Shown: positions 1-11,754 of the stretch, one piece after another
Layout: every line of letters begins with the position of its first letter
Position numbering within the stretch: the stretch's first letter is position 1
Assembly (NCBI GenBank): GCA_016801845.1
Contig: CM028931.1
Span: 24,145,802 to 24,209,801 of the forward strand
Length of the DNA stretch: 64,000 nucleotides
Direction of reading: 5' to 3'
Source: Polydactylus sextarius
Lineage: Eukaryota > Chordata > Actinopteri > Polynemidae
Program-made: the position numbers and the translations under genes
The notes under the pieces: model-generated
Database searches by the model: none
What the model was told of the DNA's origin: nothing
Seen by the model: the letters and a program-made list of their open reading frames with translations, nothing else

Positions 1-648
1 GGACTTCATGTCTGTGTCAGTTTTGCAACATTTCAGAAATGTTCTTAAATGCGTACGCGGTTGCGATAGCGACGATCTCGAGACTCATTTGGAAAGCATA
101 TGGTCAACCACAAGTGCAGGAAGATGGAAGTTACCCAACTGCCAAAAAAAAAAAAAAAAAAAGCAACATGAGAATTCTGCCTGATTGACAGAAAACAACA
201 AGCAACTTGTTGGTCCAAAAACTGCAGAAAGTTGTATATAATCCTTTCAAGACACACATGATCCCACTTGAGGAACTCCAAATAAGGAAGTGTCGCCGAT
301 TAAAAAGACATCACTGCCGTTTCACATCAGTGTCAAACGGTGGTGTCCTCGAAAATTGATCTTCTCTTCTGGGGATTCAAGTCGATCTGGGACATAGAGA
401 CGCAAACGGAAAAGTGTCATAACGATATTGTTTCCACATTGCTACATTTATTTACATCTGTCAAGCAATAGGCAGACACTGTTTCAACATTTAAGACTGG
501 ACTGAAAACTTTCCTCTATGATGAAACGTATAGTTAGTGATGGTTCGGGTAAATCCTGGTCCTTCCTGTAGTTAAAGTGATGGTCCACAGTAATTTGAAC
601 CCAGAGTCAAACAACCCCTCAAAAGCTATTTCAGATTGGTGAAAGGAA
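1..648. other. Flank without recognised gene
   Basis: No gene is supported here. The open frame on the minus strand near the left edge crosses a poly-A run and resembles no protein I know. The stretch around 482-545 (a 'gactggactgaaaactttcc' type motif followed by 'tatagttag') resembles a sequence often seen in interspersed repeats of fish, but I cannot assign it to a family. Confidence 0.4.
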
Positions 649-1745
649 TTTTGAGTTTGACCGTCTTTTGTTTTCGCAGCCAAATAGATAACAATGGAAG
701 TAAATGGGGCAGCCAGCCAAACATATCTAAATTGTCATTTTTATAACCACTAATAAAGCTCAAAATATCACTTCAGCAGTACACATTAAACTGAAGTACT
801 GATAACTTAGTAAGTGTCCTGAGAGTTTATTAAAAAGACTGTTTAACAGTGTGTCTCAATTCAGATCCTTCTGTTAATACATTTCCATGTATACCATGTA
901 CTTACTTCCGTAGTGCGTGTACACTCACTGGAAATGACAATCTCAACGTCTTCTTCTTCTTCTACTCTTTTTTAATGGTGAATTGCAACCCAATTGAACA
1001 TTAATTGCCAATTTGGACCATGATTGTCACCCGCCAAGATATCTGCCGGCTTGATTTTAATTCTAATCAATAATCAGAGTCTTACCAGCGCTGATGTTTG
1101 CTTGTGTGGCTCCGTGTTTCATGCAAGGTGGTGAATATTATGCCGCCACTGCCGTCCCTCCCCTTCTGCTACGTAGCCAAGATGGCGTCATTGAGGCTGA
1201 GAAGTGTCCTTTGTTCCACGCTCAACTTTCTGACCGTTAGTACCGTCAGGGTACTAACAGTACACTGCATTTTGCCATTCGTGCGAGTGTGAGCACACTT
1301 ACCCCGCTCAAAATAGTAAGTGTGTGTAAGTATGGAAGTATGCAAATTGAGACACACGGCAAAACTTACCCAACATCTTGTTTTCATAACAACTGGTGTG
1401 TAAAGGGTGTTCCAGATCAGCAGATTCATCATTTTCCTCACTTTCCCTGGACACATCAGGCTGTTGTTCAAAAAAATGAGGAATTCAAATTTGAGGAATT
1501 TAAAATGAGAAATTTGGACCACCCATCACCAGCTGTTGTTATGAAAACAAGACGTTAAGTCTTGTAAAACAGTCTTTTTAAGAACTCTCGAAACTCTCGG
1601 TTCACTTACTAAGTTATCAGTACTTCAGTTTATGTGTAGGGACCCTATTCATGCTACTGCTGAAGTGAAATGATATTTTGAGCTTTGTTAGTGGTTAAAA
1701 AATGGTGATTTAGATACATTTGGCTGACTGCCCCATCTATATTCA
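649..1745. mobile_element. Foldback-type element with ~190-bp inverted arms
   Basis: The left arm (about 655-850) and right arm (about 1560-1740) are inverted copies. Both carry the same markers: a 'ctgccccat' block, 'gagctttattagtggtta', and 'acttactaagttatcagtac', in opposite orientation. The same unit recurs as a tandem array inside ccnd1 intron 3. A second, nested inverted pair (TGTGTCTCAATT at about 849 and its complement near 1345-1357) suggests another nonautonomous DNA element between the arms. No transposase-like frame is visible inside. Precise ends and target duplications were not resolved. Confidence 0.6.
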
Positions 1746-1878
1746 TCGTTAGTTATATGGCTAGTTATATAGACAGACAGATAGATAGATAATCAAGTCA
1801 CCTTCTGTTTTTTCTTCTTCTACTGTTTATTTGAAGTAGTATTGACGTAATAGTATTCACTATCCTACTGTTTGTTGT

Positions 1879-2017
<139 letters not shown>

Positions 2018-2865
2018 CCAGGGGTCATTTAGGGGCCACCTAGGTGTTAGTGTCCTAGGTCTACTAGTCCCATAGCCCCAAGACCTTTGTGGCCACTAGT
2101 CTCTGGATTACCCTTCGGCAAGACCCTATTTGTGAAAACGCCACCAACACTGCTCGTTCTCTAACAGGACGGGAGGTTTGAGCAAGCAAAAACAAACGAC
2201 TAGTGGCAAGTAAACAATGAATTCTGTCGCTGTTTTTTAATTGTAGTTGTAGCAGATCTACATGGGTGTGCTGTAAGAAGTTAGTTTGCTAACTGCCATT
2301 TAGATCGCTATCTTTATTGCCCCTACCTGCCGTCTACAGCAATGGCTTGACCCCAGCTTAACGTTGACCCCAGCTCTAGCTTCTCTCTGGCCCCGATTGA
2401 CCCAACGTTTTGGTCGGGCCAGAAATCTGGAGATAGCGGCCCCGAGACGGCCTCCGACGTGGCGCCTGTTAGCACCGGCTCGCCCAGGCTGGCTAGGCTT
2501 TGGCCCGACAGTGTGGAGCTGGCTGTTATCATCAGCAGCCCAATTGGAGTTTGAGACCTCTTAGTCTAGAGCTTGTGGATTTTGGAGCCTGATCCTTATT
2601 TTCTGTTTCCTTAATAATAGAGACAAACATCTTAAATATCTACCGGTATGAAGATAAAACTATGACCGCAGTTTTGACTTGGTTTCACTATGAAGGATGT
2701 CAGATGCTGCTGGTTTGCCTTTGTTTTAGCATCAACTTGGTAAAACAAAGTTGCAAAGTCACTGCATTCATCCCCATTCTTACAATAGGCATGTTTTGTT
2801 AGTCTGATGTTATATAGCTAGCATTACCTTTTTTTATTAGTTTACATGATGCATATTAGCTAGCA

Positions 2866-3022
2866 CAGTGGTTCTCAACCGTTTTGGGGTCCTGGACCCC
2901 CTGCATATTTTTGATCGATTGGGGTGGAATTTCATAGAAACAGCAGAAACTGCATTTTTGAAAAGATATTTTATTTTTTGCGAACACTAGGGGTCTGCGG
3001 ACGCCCCGGTTGAGAATCACTG
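2866..3022. mobile_element. Nonautonomous hAT MITE with 8-bp target duplication
   Basis: The element starts CAGTGGTTCTCAACC and ends with the matching inverted terminus GGTTGAGAATCACTG. It is 157 bp long and noncoding. It is flanked by a perfect 8-bp direct repeat AGCTAGCA at 2858-2865 and 3023-3030, the size made by hAT transposases. This is a clean insertion footprint lying within the larger inverted-repeat pair. Confidence 0.93.
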
Positions 3023-3030
3023 AGCTAGCA

Positions 3031-4125
3031 TACCCAGGACCTTGAAGACCTTGAGAATTACCTCAAACACAGTACATCTTGACTAAAATATGGTTAGTGC
3101 CCCCTGAATTAATATAAAAACTAAGCGAATTGGCTCACTTTTTTGAATTGCACACATCTTAGTGTATGCCCATGTAATTATACTGCGGTAAAGCAAAGGC
3201 GGAACATAGCCTATAAAATTGACACATTTTGTCTGAATGTCAAAACAAGTGATGTAGAATTAAATAGGTAACTTAAGTAATGAAAGTAAAAGTACAAGTA
3301 CATGTTAATAAAAAGAGAAGGACAAAATTTGTTCTTTCTTCCACAAAATTTCTTTTTATTTCCTCCATCCATCCACCCTTAAAGATGGAGCCTACACCAA
3401 CCCTCAGTCTGTGGTTGCGATAGTCTAGGCACAGAAGACTTGAACGTATCGCAATCGAAGTGGAAAAAAGTTTTAGGACACCCTTAAAATTTTACGAAAT
3501 CTCAAATATTACCGTGAAATATTTGTGGGAAAAAAAATCTTTTATAAGTAATAAAACTGAAATTGACCGAATGAAAAACAAAAATATTTCAGTATCTTGG
3601 TATGATCACTGTTGACTGTTGGATTTCCTTGTGCGATAGATTAGATTTTAAATCTCTGAGAAAGATTTGATCTTCTTCTTCTTCCACTCGGACTGTTTTA
3701 AGGTCCAACGCCGCCACCTGCTGGCTGGCTGTAAATGTGGCCGTGATGAGCATTCATAATCCTAAATGTACTGGCATATTCTATGGGAAAGTCTCGTGTT
3801 TCTCCCTCCCATTCTGGCTGAAAATGGCCGCCATTGGTGACGTTTGGACACAAAGGTGTCGAGCCAGAACTCAAGACGGGACTCGGATGCAGAGGTGAAA
3901 ACAAGGCGGACTTTATTGTAGCCAAGCGACCTCCACACGGGTTCGAAACCAATGGGCTATGAAATTGGACACAAGTGGACACAATCGGGAATCGGGGATG
4001 ACGTCCGGGTGACACAAGAGGAAGTGCAAAAGACCTGAAACGAGAGGGGAGTCAGACTTTCAAAATAAAACAGGAAATGACAAGACAAAAAAAAAACGGG
4101 ACAAGACATACTTTACCGCAGTGTG
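3031..4125. other. Stretch without recognised gene
   Basis: Noncoding as far as I can see. It contains poly-A/T runs. The minus-strand open frame at 3698-4015 has no recognisable domain and spans what look like two joined repeat fragments (breaks near 3842). Confidence 0.4.
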
Positions 4126-4427
4126 ACAAAAGGTCTTGGGGCCATGGGGCTAGTATACCTAGGACACTAGTGCCTAGGTGGCCCCCAAGGGGCAGGAACA
4201 CTTTTTTTCATGTTTCGCTGCGACACGATCAAAATTGTCTCTCAAACACCCAAAGACAACGTTGGTGCCGACAAGACGGGAGCTGGGATCAATTTAACGC
4301 CGGTTTGCTTATTCGTTCATTTGTGGAAGCACTCGCTCGGAGAAGCGTGAGGTGCGTTACCGTTACCGGTAACGACTCCTATGGCTGGAGGTTTCTTCCT
4401 GTTAAAAGGGAATTTTTTTCTCTCCAC

Positions 4428-4520
4428 TGTTGCCCGAGCGCTTGCCCATTGTAGAAATGTTGGGCTTCTCTATGTAAACTGCCTCGAGATAAATGTTTCT
4501 ATGATCTGGCGCTACCACGG
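4428..4520 (-). repeat. Dispersed teleost repeat, minus orientation
   Basis: Reading the minus strand, this gives the same consensus as the copy at 13.6 kb: 'gatcatagaaacatttatct', then a gcagtttacatagag segment, then the aacatttctacaatggg segment. The two copies match over about 90 bp in opposite orientation. The family is widespread in fish flanking sequence; I do not assign a class. Confidence 0.7.
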
Positions 4521-4773
4521 GCACGACGCTCGCATTGACCTTCCACATCTGTTCCAGCTGTCCTCTCTCTTAAGGTTGCTCACATAGTAGCGTTCCCAAA
4601 ATCCCTGGTTTTCCACCCTTGTCCACATATATCTCGTTCCAGTTGCCCATTTCCCATCAGGTTACCCTGGTCCCCTAACACCTGACGCGGACCTTGTTGA
4701 CCTGGGCAACGTCCGAGCCAGTTTGACTACTAGTTTGAAACTAGCATGCAGTGATTTCTTTGTGAGACTTGTA

Positions 4774-5033
4774 CCGTATTTTTTGGACTATAGGGCACAC
4801 CTTTTATTTTTGAAAAAATGTCGGTGCGCCTTACGTATCAATTCTGGTCGTGCTTACTGACCTCGAACCCATTTGTTTCAGTACGTCTTTGGTAAGCTAC
4901 GAAGCCGCACCGCTCGATGGATCGTCGGAGCGTTGCGGCTACCGTAGTCAGGAGTCTCGCAGAGTAATACGTACTGCGCTTCGATATAATATTACGGCAC
5001 GTGATCTGACTATTTTTCGTCCAAAATATACGG
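4774..5033. mobile_element. TA-flanked MITE (Tc1/mariner or ISL2EU-like)
   Basis: The termini are inverted copies: CCGTATTTTTTGGAC at the left and the complement of CCGTATATTTTGGAC at the right. TA dinucleotides lie at 4772-4773 and 5034-5035, consistent with a TA target. The element is about 260 bp and resembles the abundant vertebrate MITE type beginning CCGTATTTT.CGGACTATA. The open frame across it is incidental. Confidence 0.8.
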
Positions 5034-5035
5034 TA

Positions 5036-5984
5036 ATTCAGCTAACGCTGACTGACGTTGTCGAGTTTTGTCGGTTTTTACGTCTCTCAAAAGTGACACA
5101 CACACAAACAGGAAGTGTTTCATCACATATTTTAATTCATCTTTAGACAAAATAAAAACACCATTATAGGGCTGAACCTGATACAAGCTTATGTCACCCT
5201 TTTTGAAAAAAAAAAAAAAAAAAAAAAAACCCTAAGAAGTAGTTCGATTCAACCGTGTAGTCATGGCCGCTTCCAGATCGAGGAAGCGTTTCAGTTTAAG
5301 TATCAAGTCCGTTTGGAAGAGCGTCGATGTGGTGATGTTAATTAAAAAAAAAAAAATGAAAGTATCTAGAGCCACTTTTTCCCTCTTTCTCCATAACGTT
5401 TTTAAAGTTCCCGTGCAAGTCAAGTTCATATGAACTAAATAAATATCCCATGAATAAAAGCAGTTACACCTGACGTCTTGACGTGAAAAACTAGCGTCTT
5501 GCTAGTTACAGAAGCTTCTTGTGACATAAATCGGTGGATATCGGCAAAAAAAACAAACACACAAACAAACAAACAGGAAATAGATGCGTTTTTAAAATAG
5601 GGATAAAAAGAAAAAGGATTTTCTATTCGATCACGTCAAAAGAAGCTGCCATTAAAGATCGCCGCGCCGCCTTCGATCTCAATTTAGTTCCGTGATTCTC
5701 CGACCCGTCCCTCGGGTCTGTTCGGGGGGTTTTTGACGACGCGAGACTTTTTTTTTTTTTTTTCGGAAGGCACTTTTTTTTTTTATTTATTTATTTCATT
5801 AAAAATTCCGTCAACCGTTTCCTTCAATGTAAAGCTACATTCAAGCTCTAAGGTTGTCCTTAAAAGTCCCTCAATCCGCGTTTCGCTACTTCCCCCAATG
5901 CGGTTCCGATCCGCTTGTCTACGGTCCCGGTATAACGCGCGAGCGCGTCCATCAGTACGTCCTGCTTCCACCCCCTCGAGACGG
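5036..5984. other. 3' flank and presumed 3' UTR of ccnd1
   Basis: Lies downstream of the cyclin stop codon on the minus strand. It holds poly-A/T runs (5205-5230, 5343-5356, 5749-5763) and the polyadenylation signal cluster annotated separately. No other gene is seen. Confidence 0.5.
5782..5795 (-). promoter_or_regulatory. Candidate polyadenylation signals of ccnd1
   Basis: Three overlapping AATAAA hexamers are read on the minus strand (TTTATT at 5782-5787, 5786-5791 and 5790-5795), about 190-200 nt after the ccnd1 stop codon. Natural cyclin D1 transcripts often have longer 3' UTRs, so a more distal site cannot be excluded. Confidence 0.45.
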
Positions 5985-8518
5985 TCAGATGTTGATGTCG
6001 CAGACGTCTGTCGGCGTGTTGGAGAGGTCCTGACCCTCGCCGATGCTCTTGGTTTCCACGGCGCCGGAGTGCTGCTGCTGCGCCTGCCTCAAGCTCGTCT
6101 CCAGCAGCGTCTCGATTTGCTCCTGACACGCTCGGAGGCAGTCCTGAGGAGCGAAGACAGTTCGGGGGTAGGGGCCGTTAGCGTGATGGAGGAAAACGTT
6201 CTAGCTCTAGGTGGCGTCGGGTAAATGAGACGGCGCCTTACCGGGTCGCTCTTGATGATCCGCGCCAGCTGCTCCGTCACGTTCGGCGGCGACGCCGTGG
6301 CGGCGTTTCCCGACGTTTTCATTTGTAAGCCCTCCAGCGCCGCCACCATGCTGCCTGCTGCGACCATGGACGGTGGGCAGGCGATGAATTTAACGTCTGC
6401 AGGACATCAACTCAATGTAAATGTCTTTTAAACAGCCGGTGACCATATAAAACAACCAAAAACACCCAGAAGTCCGACTTATTTTCAACATGGCGGCGAC
6501 TGGTATCTACCGCTGGGTCCTAAGATATTTTGCCCTTTATTAGTGGTTAAAAAATGGAAATTTAGATATGTTTGGCTGGCTGCCCCATTTACTTTCATTG
6601 TTAACGGTACAGTTACCACACTAAGTTATCAGTACTTCAGTTTATGTGTAAGAACCCTATTCATGCTGCTGCTGAAGTTAAGTGATATTTTGAGCTTTAT
6701 TAGTGGTTAAAAAATGACATTTTATACTTGTTTGGCTGGCTGCCCCATTTACTTTCATTGTTAATGGTGCAATTACCACACTTACTAAGTTATCAGTACT
6801 TCAGTTTATGTGTAGGGACTCCATTCATGCTTCTGCTGAAGTGAAGCCATATTTTGAGCTTTATTAAAGGTTAAAAATGGCTATTTACACCCGTTTGGCT
6901 GGCTGCCCCATTTACTTTCATTGTTAGATATTCGGCAGTGAAAACTAAAGACGGTCAAACATGTTTTGAGCAGCGTGAAATATACCAAATTACCACATTT
7001 GTTCAGTCAACTATATCAGCCTTTTAAAGGCTAAAATTAACCACAACGCAGGGGACAAAACAAAGTGATTTGTTCTTCCAAAGAAAATCCAAAACTTTCT
7101 CGTACCTGTGGAGCACAGCGCCACAAAAGTCTGAGCGTGCTTCCTGAGTATGGGCCTGCTCTCCGTCCTGACGGGCAGCCGAAACAGGAAGTGGTCGATG
7201 AAGTCGAGCGGGGTCACCGAGGCCAGGTCCCACTTGAGCTTGCTCAAAACCAGCAGCTCCATTTGCTGCGAGAGGAGAGTTTCAGATAGGGACAACGTCA
7301 TGGGTAATCCCTAACAGGTAGATGTAAGGGATTCTCTTTTTTTTTTTTTCTTTTCTCGATAAGGTTAGAAAACCTACCAGCAGCTGAGTAGGTGTGATAG
7401 AATTGTCCGTGTAGATGCAGAGTTTTTCTGCAGTGAGTGGGATTGTCTCTTTAAGTTTAGATGCCAGGAACATGCAGGCAGCTCCCAGTAACTGGAGGTG
7501 AGTCTTCTTGGTAGGTTCCACGGAGAGGAAGCGGTCCATGTAGTTCATGGCCAGAGGGAAGACTTCCTCCTCGCACTTCTGCTCTTCACACACCTTTAAA
7601 GGGTTAAAAAAAAAAAAAAAATACTGGTGTTAAATATTAGTTTAGTAGTTAGTTTTATCATAATAATTCAAGAAATATTGTAATAATAATAGAAAGGGAA
7701 CCAATCAATTTCATAACCACGTTCATGACATAATAAAAAAAGAAATATATAAACGCATATTTTATTTCTGTATTTTTTTGTGGATATAATGTTTGGTATT
7801 GCAAGAACCATGATTAAGAAAATGAATAAATAAAATAATACATTTAAAAAAAAAAAAAAAAAAAAAAAAACAGATACAGAAAATATATAAATTGTTAATT
7901 AGCCATTTAAAATCATATCGGTTGAAAAAAAAAAAAAAAAGATATTTAATATTTATTCTATTTGTTTTTTTTTATTATTATTTGAATTACATAAATAAAA
8001 ATATTACATAAAGAAACAATAATAATAAAAAAAAAAAAAATACACAAAATGTATAAATTTTTTAAAATAACCATTTAAAATGAGTTGATTGAAAAAATAA
8101 AAATATTCAGAATTAATTCTGTTTTTTTTTCTTTTTTATTTGAAAGAATTTGAATTTTGGTATTGGCTAATAATTCTAAAAAATAAAATAAAATAACTAA
8201 AAAGCAATCAGCTGTCCAGATGTTTTATTTTTTTATGAATAAAATTATATAATAACAATAACAACAACAACAATAACAATAATAATAATATAAATGATTA
8301 AGAAAATACATGAATATATTAATTGTTAAATAACCATTTAAAATGGTTTTAAAATAATTAGAACTTTTTAGAATTTATTCTATTTTTTTTTTTAATTTGA
8401 AAATTTGACATTTGGTATTGGCAAATAATTCTATAAATAAAATAAAAGGAATAATATTTTATTAATTATGTTTTTTCCTGTTTTTTGAAAATATTAGAGA
8501 ATTCGACGTGAATAAAAC

Positions 8519-8555
<37 letters not shown>

Positions 8556-9666
8556 CAGCTGTCCAAAAATAAATAATAATTAATTGTAATAATAATTGTT
8601 ACATAACCATAGAAATGTATTTTTTTCTTTTTTTTTTTTTTTGTAAATACAATTATCAACTCAAGTCTTTAACATAGTTCAAAGAAACATCACAGTAAAC
8701 TAACTGCAGACTTATTATGACGTAATAAACTTTTCCAGTGATGAGACATGGAGTCCTCCTCAGATTTGTGGTGCGTTTCGGTCATTACAGGGTTAAAAAA
8801 AACATGGCTGAATAGAATTTTGTGTTAAATAATAATAAAAATAAAATAAAATCAAGATAAAAAAAAAAATAGTTGATCTTAAATAAGGTAGGTGGGTTCG
8901 CAAACTAATGCGGCATAAATGTCAATTACAGGCACGTGAAAAACAAACAACATAATCAATAGAAACTGGACCTGAGGAGCCTTTAAGTTCCGCACGAGCC
9001 ACCAACACAAAGGCAGCGCGTGGTCTGTATACACTGGCTGCTCGCCACATTTAAAAAAAATAAAATAAAATAAAATAAATACTTAAATGTAACAAAACTA
9101 CATTTCACACGAAGCGTTTCGTGTTTATTTGAACAACACAGTTTTCATTTATAAAAAAAAAAAAATCTTAAACATGGATTACATTTCTTGTTCGCCTGCT
9201 AAAATGATTATTTTTATTATTATTATTATTTTTAATTAAAATTAGTTTAGCATACGTAGCGAGTTCGTAGCTAAAACTTCAATTCCATTTTGTTCACCTT
9301 GGATATATACATATATATATAAAAACAACAACAAAAAAATCACTTTTTATCTCCCACATTCCACAAAAGCTAGCAAAATAAGCTGCTCCAAACTCTCATT
9401 ATTGTGTTGCTAATTCTCGCGATAAAAAAAAAAACCTATAGCTATTAAAAAAATTGGCTTCAACTCACCTCCAGCACCCAGGTAGCGACTATCCTCCTCA
9501 TGTACGGAGCTATTTCCCTCTGGACGCATTTGAAGTAGTTGGTAGCGGGGAGGTACTTGTCTTCAGCCCGGAGCAGAGCGCACAGGACCCGGTCAGTCAA
9601 CAGATTGGAGTCCCGGTAGGCCCTGGCAGGCCTGTCCCCTTCACAGCAAAGTAACTGAGGCTCCAT
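5985..9666 (-). CDS. ccnd1: Cyclin D1, complete five-exon gene
   Basis: Cyclin D binds CDK4/6 and drives G1 progression by RB phosphorylation. Exons by splice sites: 9469-9666, 7378-7593, 7106-7265, 6242-6396, 5985-6143; phases join cleanly, all introns GT-AG, total 888 nt (295 aa, the usual D1 length). The start at 9666 gives MEPQLLCCEGD; an ATG two codons upstream is possible but would break the family N terminus. Visible features: RB-binding LxCxE motif (L5-L-C-C-E9); MRRIVATW cyclin-box helix (about 56-63); CEEQKCEEEVFPLAMNY start of exon 2; KETIPLTAEKLCIYTDNS; C-terminal TPTDV with Thr286 in the position whose phosphorylation triggers export and degradation. The sequence fits D1 better than D2/D3 (QLLCCE, SVEPTKK, DVKFI, SLRQAQQ), but it is rather divergent in exons 3-5 (for example Cys at 291 where Arg is usual). 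Confidence 0.93.
6536..6961 (+). repeat. Tandem ~160-bp repeat in ccnd1 intron 3
   Basis: The marker 'tttattagtggttaaaaa' starts at 6536 and 6696, and its variant at 6860, giving periods of about 160 and 164 bp and roughly 2.5 copies. Each copy carries the gctggctgccccatttactt and ttatcagtacttcag blocks. The last copy runs on to a GACGGTCAAAC end at about 6951-6961, matching the outer end of the foldback arm at about 650-665. Confidence 0.85.
7594..9468. other. ccnd1 intron 1, AT-rich
   Basis: An intron of about 1.9 kb with many poly-A/T runs, an (AT)n tract at 8521-8553 and imperfectly repeated blocks (variants of 'taaccatttaaaatg' near 7901, 8070, 8330). No exon or other gene is seen inside. 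Confidence 0.7.
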
Positions 9667-10560
9667 TAACAAAACACTGTAGCTCTTTGTATCTTTTAAG
9701 CTAGTTCCGTCAAACTTTTTTTTTTTTTTTTTTTTTAACTTTTAACTTTAAACGAAATATTATCAGCTCCACATGTTTGTAGAAAAACAGCAATAATAAT
9801 ACTTTTTCTACAAAAAATTTCCTGTTCAGCTTATATTACAATATTACTAGCTTATTACTTTTCTTAAAAAAAAAAAAAAAAAAAAAAAAGTTTAAAATCA
9901 ATTGAGTCCTCGTTTGTGTCCGTTGTGTCACCGCGCAACTTTATTCATTTCCGTCGAGTTTTAGCTTACTGTCTTTTGTTGCACCACAAGGAATAAACCA
10001 AGTTAGGAAGAGAAGAAGGAAAAAAAAAAAAAAAGACACACACACACACAACACTGGCGAGTATCTTTCCCAACCGGCAACGAGACGAGTTTCCTTCTTC
10101 CACCCGCTTCAAGCTGCTGCGTCTTTTTATTACCTCACCGCGTCAAGTCGAGCGACGTAAGGCGTTAAGACGTCAGTAGTTCCGGTCAAATTTCAAAATA
10201 AAACAACTTCCTCCAATTTTTTTTTTTTTTTTGCTATTATATTATCGACTGCTGAAAACTTTGTATTTAAACTTTGTGTGTCGAGGCTGTGTTTGTGGTA
10301 TAATTGTTGATTTATCTGCTTCTGAAAATATGTAACCGGTTCGACTAAAAACCAAATAGTCGCATAGGTGACGTCACGTCACAATTTCTTTCCCCCTCTC
10401 TTCCCGGCTGAAGAGAGAACAAGGAGTAGGTGGATAAAACTATATTTTCATAGGTTAGCATAGCTAGCTGTTAAGCTAACGTTAGCCGTCGGAGTTTGAC
10501 GGTGGTGCAAATATAGTGAGACGAGCGTCGTAGTCCGCTACGTGGTCCCTAAAATAATGT
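9667..10560 (-). promoter_or_regulatory. Presumed ccnd1 5' UTR/promoter region
   Basis: The region upstream of the ccnd1 start has several CpGs and CRE-like sites. A perfect palindromic CRE, TGACGTCA, lies at 10369-10376 and is followed by a second CGTCAC half. A near-CRE, TGACGTCT on the minus strand, lies at 10168-10175. CREB/ATF sites are established regulators of mammalian CCND1, but there they sit much nearer the start site, so function here is inference. Homopolymer runs break up the interval. Confidence 0.4.
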
Positions 10561-10742
10561 TAGCTGTTTGTCACAAAACAGTCCTCTCTACACGTCAAAA
10601 AATATCTTTAAAATTCACAAAACCATGATATATTTCAAACGGGACCAGAAAATAGAGCAACAAAAACTTGTCAGAAGTGCTAATAAACAGAGTATTACAG
10701 GGGCTTCTACTACTGTTTACACTCGGGGCGGCCATCTTTGAT

Positions 10743-10890
10743 TCAACTTGGAGTCAACTCGGGGGTGGTGAGGATTGTCTGACTTTCCGAGTCGGAAATC
10801 CGACTTCGCGGGGCGTTCCAGTTGAAATTTCCAACTGAGAACTCAGAAATTCTGACTTCCAAGTACAACTGGAACGCAGCACCTCCTCGA
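10743..10890. repeat. Imperfect palindromic repeat, MITE-like
   Basis: GGCGTTCCAGTTG near 10810 is answered by CAACTGGAACGC near 10866, with nested self-complementary pieces (GAGTCGGAAATCCGACTTC). It looks like a short nonautonomous DNA element. Target duplications were not identified. Confidence 0.4.
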
Positions 10891-11454
10891 CGTGAATGGG
10901 GCGAGTAGGGTTGGAACCGCCACAACATCAAGACGACGCTGTACTTGGTGCCCGGTTAGCTTACGACGAGGTAGGCTCAATGACGGCTATCACTCTTGCC
11001 AGCGTTTTCGAAAAAATGGCGGTCGATTATTTGGTTGCCGTTCTCTCGACACAATCATGCCTGGTCGTGTTTGTGATGACGCTCTCGCTGACCAATCAGT
11101 GGCCGGCAGTCTGTTCACGTCACTTCAGGTCATTTATTTAAGTATCGGCTTAGCTTGTTTGGTACCTCGCCCTGTATGTATGTACCTAACATTGTATGTA
11201 TTCGTCCTACATCGACCAAGCATTGCCTTAACTTCCCTCTGGGATCAATAAAGTATTCATTCATTCATTTATTCATCCAAGTGTGAGTAAAAAAACAACA
11301 AAACATTTTAAAGACCTGTTTTAATTATTAACGTGCAGTGTACTACTTCGCTTTTACTGTAGAATCACTCTCATTTCCTGTTTCACGCAGAGATCTAACG
11401 GTCCGTAGAACACAATTGAATCGACTTCCTGGTTGGTCTTCGGACAGAGGCCGA

Positions 11455-11494
<40 letters not shown>

Positions 11495-11704
11495 ACCTCT
11501 AACCTCACTTTCTCGGGGTGGCCTGGTCTAGGGTCATACTCTGGACACGGCATACAATGGCAACGTATAGATTCTATAGATTCGTCATGATTGATCCTTC
11601 TTACAATAGAGAGTGATCTGTGGTGATCAGCTTCGCTAACCTTCTGCTATGTCATGTCCATTAATATTAGTCGATGGGCTTTGACCTGCATAGCTTCAGA
11701 CCAG

Positions 11705-11754
<50 letters not shown>

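Larger units (their letters stand above)
2019..4195. mobile_element. Pair of ~70-bp inverted repeats, possible hAT-like element
   Basis: Bases 2019-2090 and 4126-4195 are inverted copies. Each contains the GGCCACCTAGGTG, GTCCTAGG and CCCCAAGACCTTTG blocks in opposite orientation. The left arm begins CAGGGGTC, a start typical of hAT termini; the right end is more degraded. They could be termini of one ~2.2-kb element or two independent MITE insertions. No transposase-like frame is present between them, and no target duplication is visible because the left flank is a microsatellite. Confidence 0.45.

Noticed and set aside
5733..6367. Plus-strand 163-codon frame and other frames over cyclin exons 4-5
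   Set aside because: It overlaps well-supported cyclin exons on the other strand and begins in a poly-T run.
10892..11251. 119-codon plus-strand frame upstream of ccnd1
   Set aside because: Runs from a palindromic repeat into a LINE-type tail; no recognisable protein.
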